The position numbers and the translations under genes were made by a program. Below the pieces are notes generated by a model. It was given only the letters and a program-made list of their open reading frames with translations, did not search any database and had not been told where the DNA came from. From Candidatus Pacearchaeota archaeon (lineage in GTDB: Archaea; Nanobdellota; Nanobdellia; Pacearchaeales; GW2011-AR1), in the NCBI GenBank assembly GCA_014728565.1, contig WJLK01000045.1:1-5340 (forward strand): a stretch of 5,340 nucleotides of DNA, in the 5' to 3' direction. This document shows, one piece after another, positions 5,326 to 5,340 of this stretch (its first letter is position 1; every line of letters starts with the position of its first letter).

Positions 5326-5339
5326 GTAAAATTTATAAA
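5326..5339 (+). promoter_or_regulatory. BRE/TATA element at the window edge
   Basis: GTAAAA (5326-5331) followed by TTTATAAA (5332-5339) is a good archaeal BRE/TATA pair. It would direct a + strand gene starting about 25 bases beyond the window end. Confidence 0.45.
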
Positions 5340-5340
5340 C

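Noticed and set aside
1..5340. CRISPR array
   Set aside because: Only two copies of one 18-bp repeat, 3.8 kb apart, were seen; there is no regular repeat-spacer spacing.

Overview
The window is AT-rich (roughly 30% G+C in the genes, many TTA and AGA codons) and all its genes lie on the + strand. It looks archaeal. Each gene has a TATA box rather than -35/-10 hexamers. The TATA box of the large gene lies about 25 bases before its ATG with no ribosome binding site between, as in leaderless archaeal transcripts. A 9-base match to the archaeal anti-Shine-Dalgarno sequence lies near the first gene. A small-genome DPANN-type archaeon (Woesearchaeota/Pacearchaeota style) is a guess from base composition and gene style, not something the sequence proves. 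TAA is the stop codon of all three genes.

Layout: (1) 1-89, promoter and leader with a TATA box and an AGGTGATCC motif. (2) 90-635, a NYN-domain (LabA/DUF88-like) nuclease gene interrupted by one in-frame TAA at codon 17. (3) 636-791, an intergenic stretch with small inverted repeats, the first copy of an 18-bp repeat and a leaderless promoter. (4) 792-4490, an intact 1232-residue phosphotransferase of the PEP synthase/PPDK/rifampin phosphotransferase superfamily. (5) 4491-4705, a G+C-rich chain of hairpins that begins with the second copy of the 18-bp repeat and ends in two terminator-like hairpins. (6) about 4706-5240, a small HExxH metallopeptidase-like gene whose 5' end is in a different frame from the rest. 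(7) 5241-5340, a tail with a hairpin and a TATA box for a gene beyond the window.

The most interesting object is the large dikinase. It has one N-terminal ATP-binding domain, then a linker/substrate-type domain (R1), a phosphohistidine swivel domain (H1, His612), two more R-type domains in tandem (R2, R3) and a second swivel domain (H2, His1191). The two swivel domains are 54/72 identical over their core. No PEP/pyruvate TIM barrel is present, so a PEP synthase label would be misleading. The order A-R1-H1-R2-R3-H2 suggests one ATP site serving two phosphocarrier histidines and possibly more than one acceptor; this is inference.

The gene is bracketed by an exact 18-bp direct repeat and by two damaged genes. 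The damage may be real decay in an accessory region or may be consensus errors in the assembly; the raw reads would decide. No shared pathway for the three genes can be read from the sequence.
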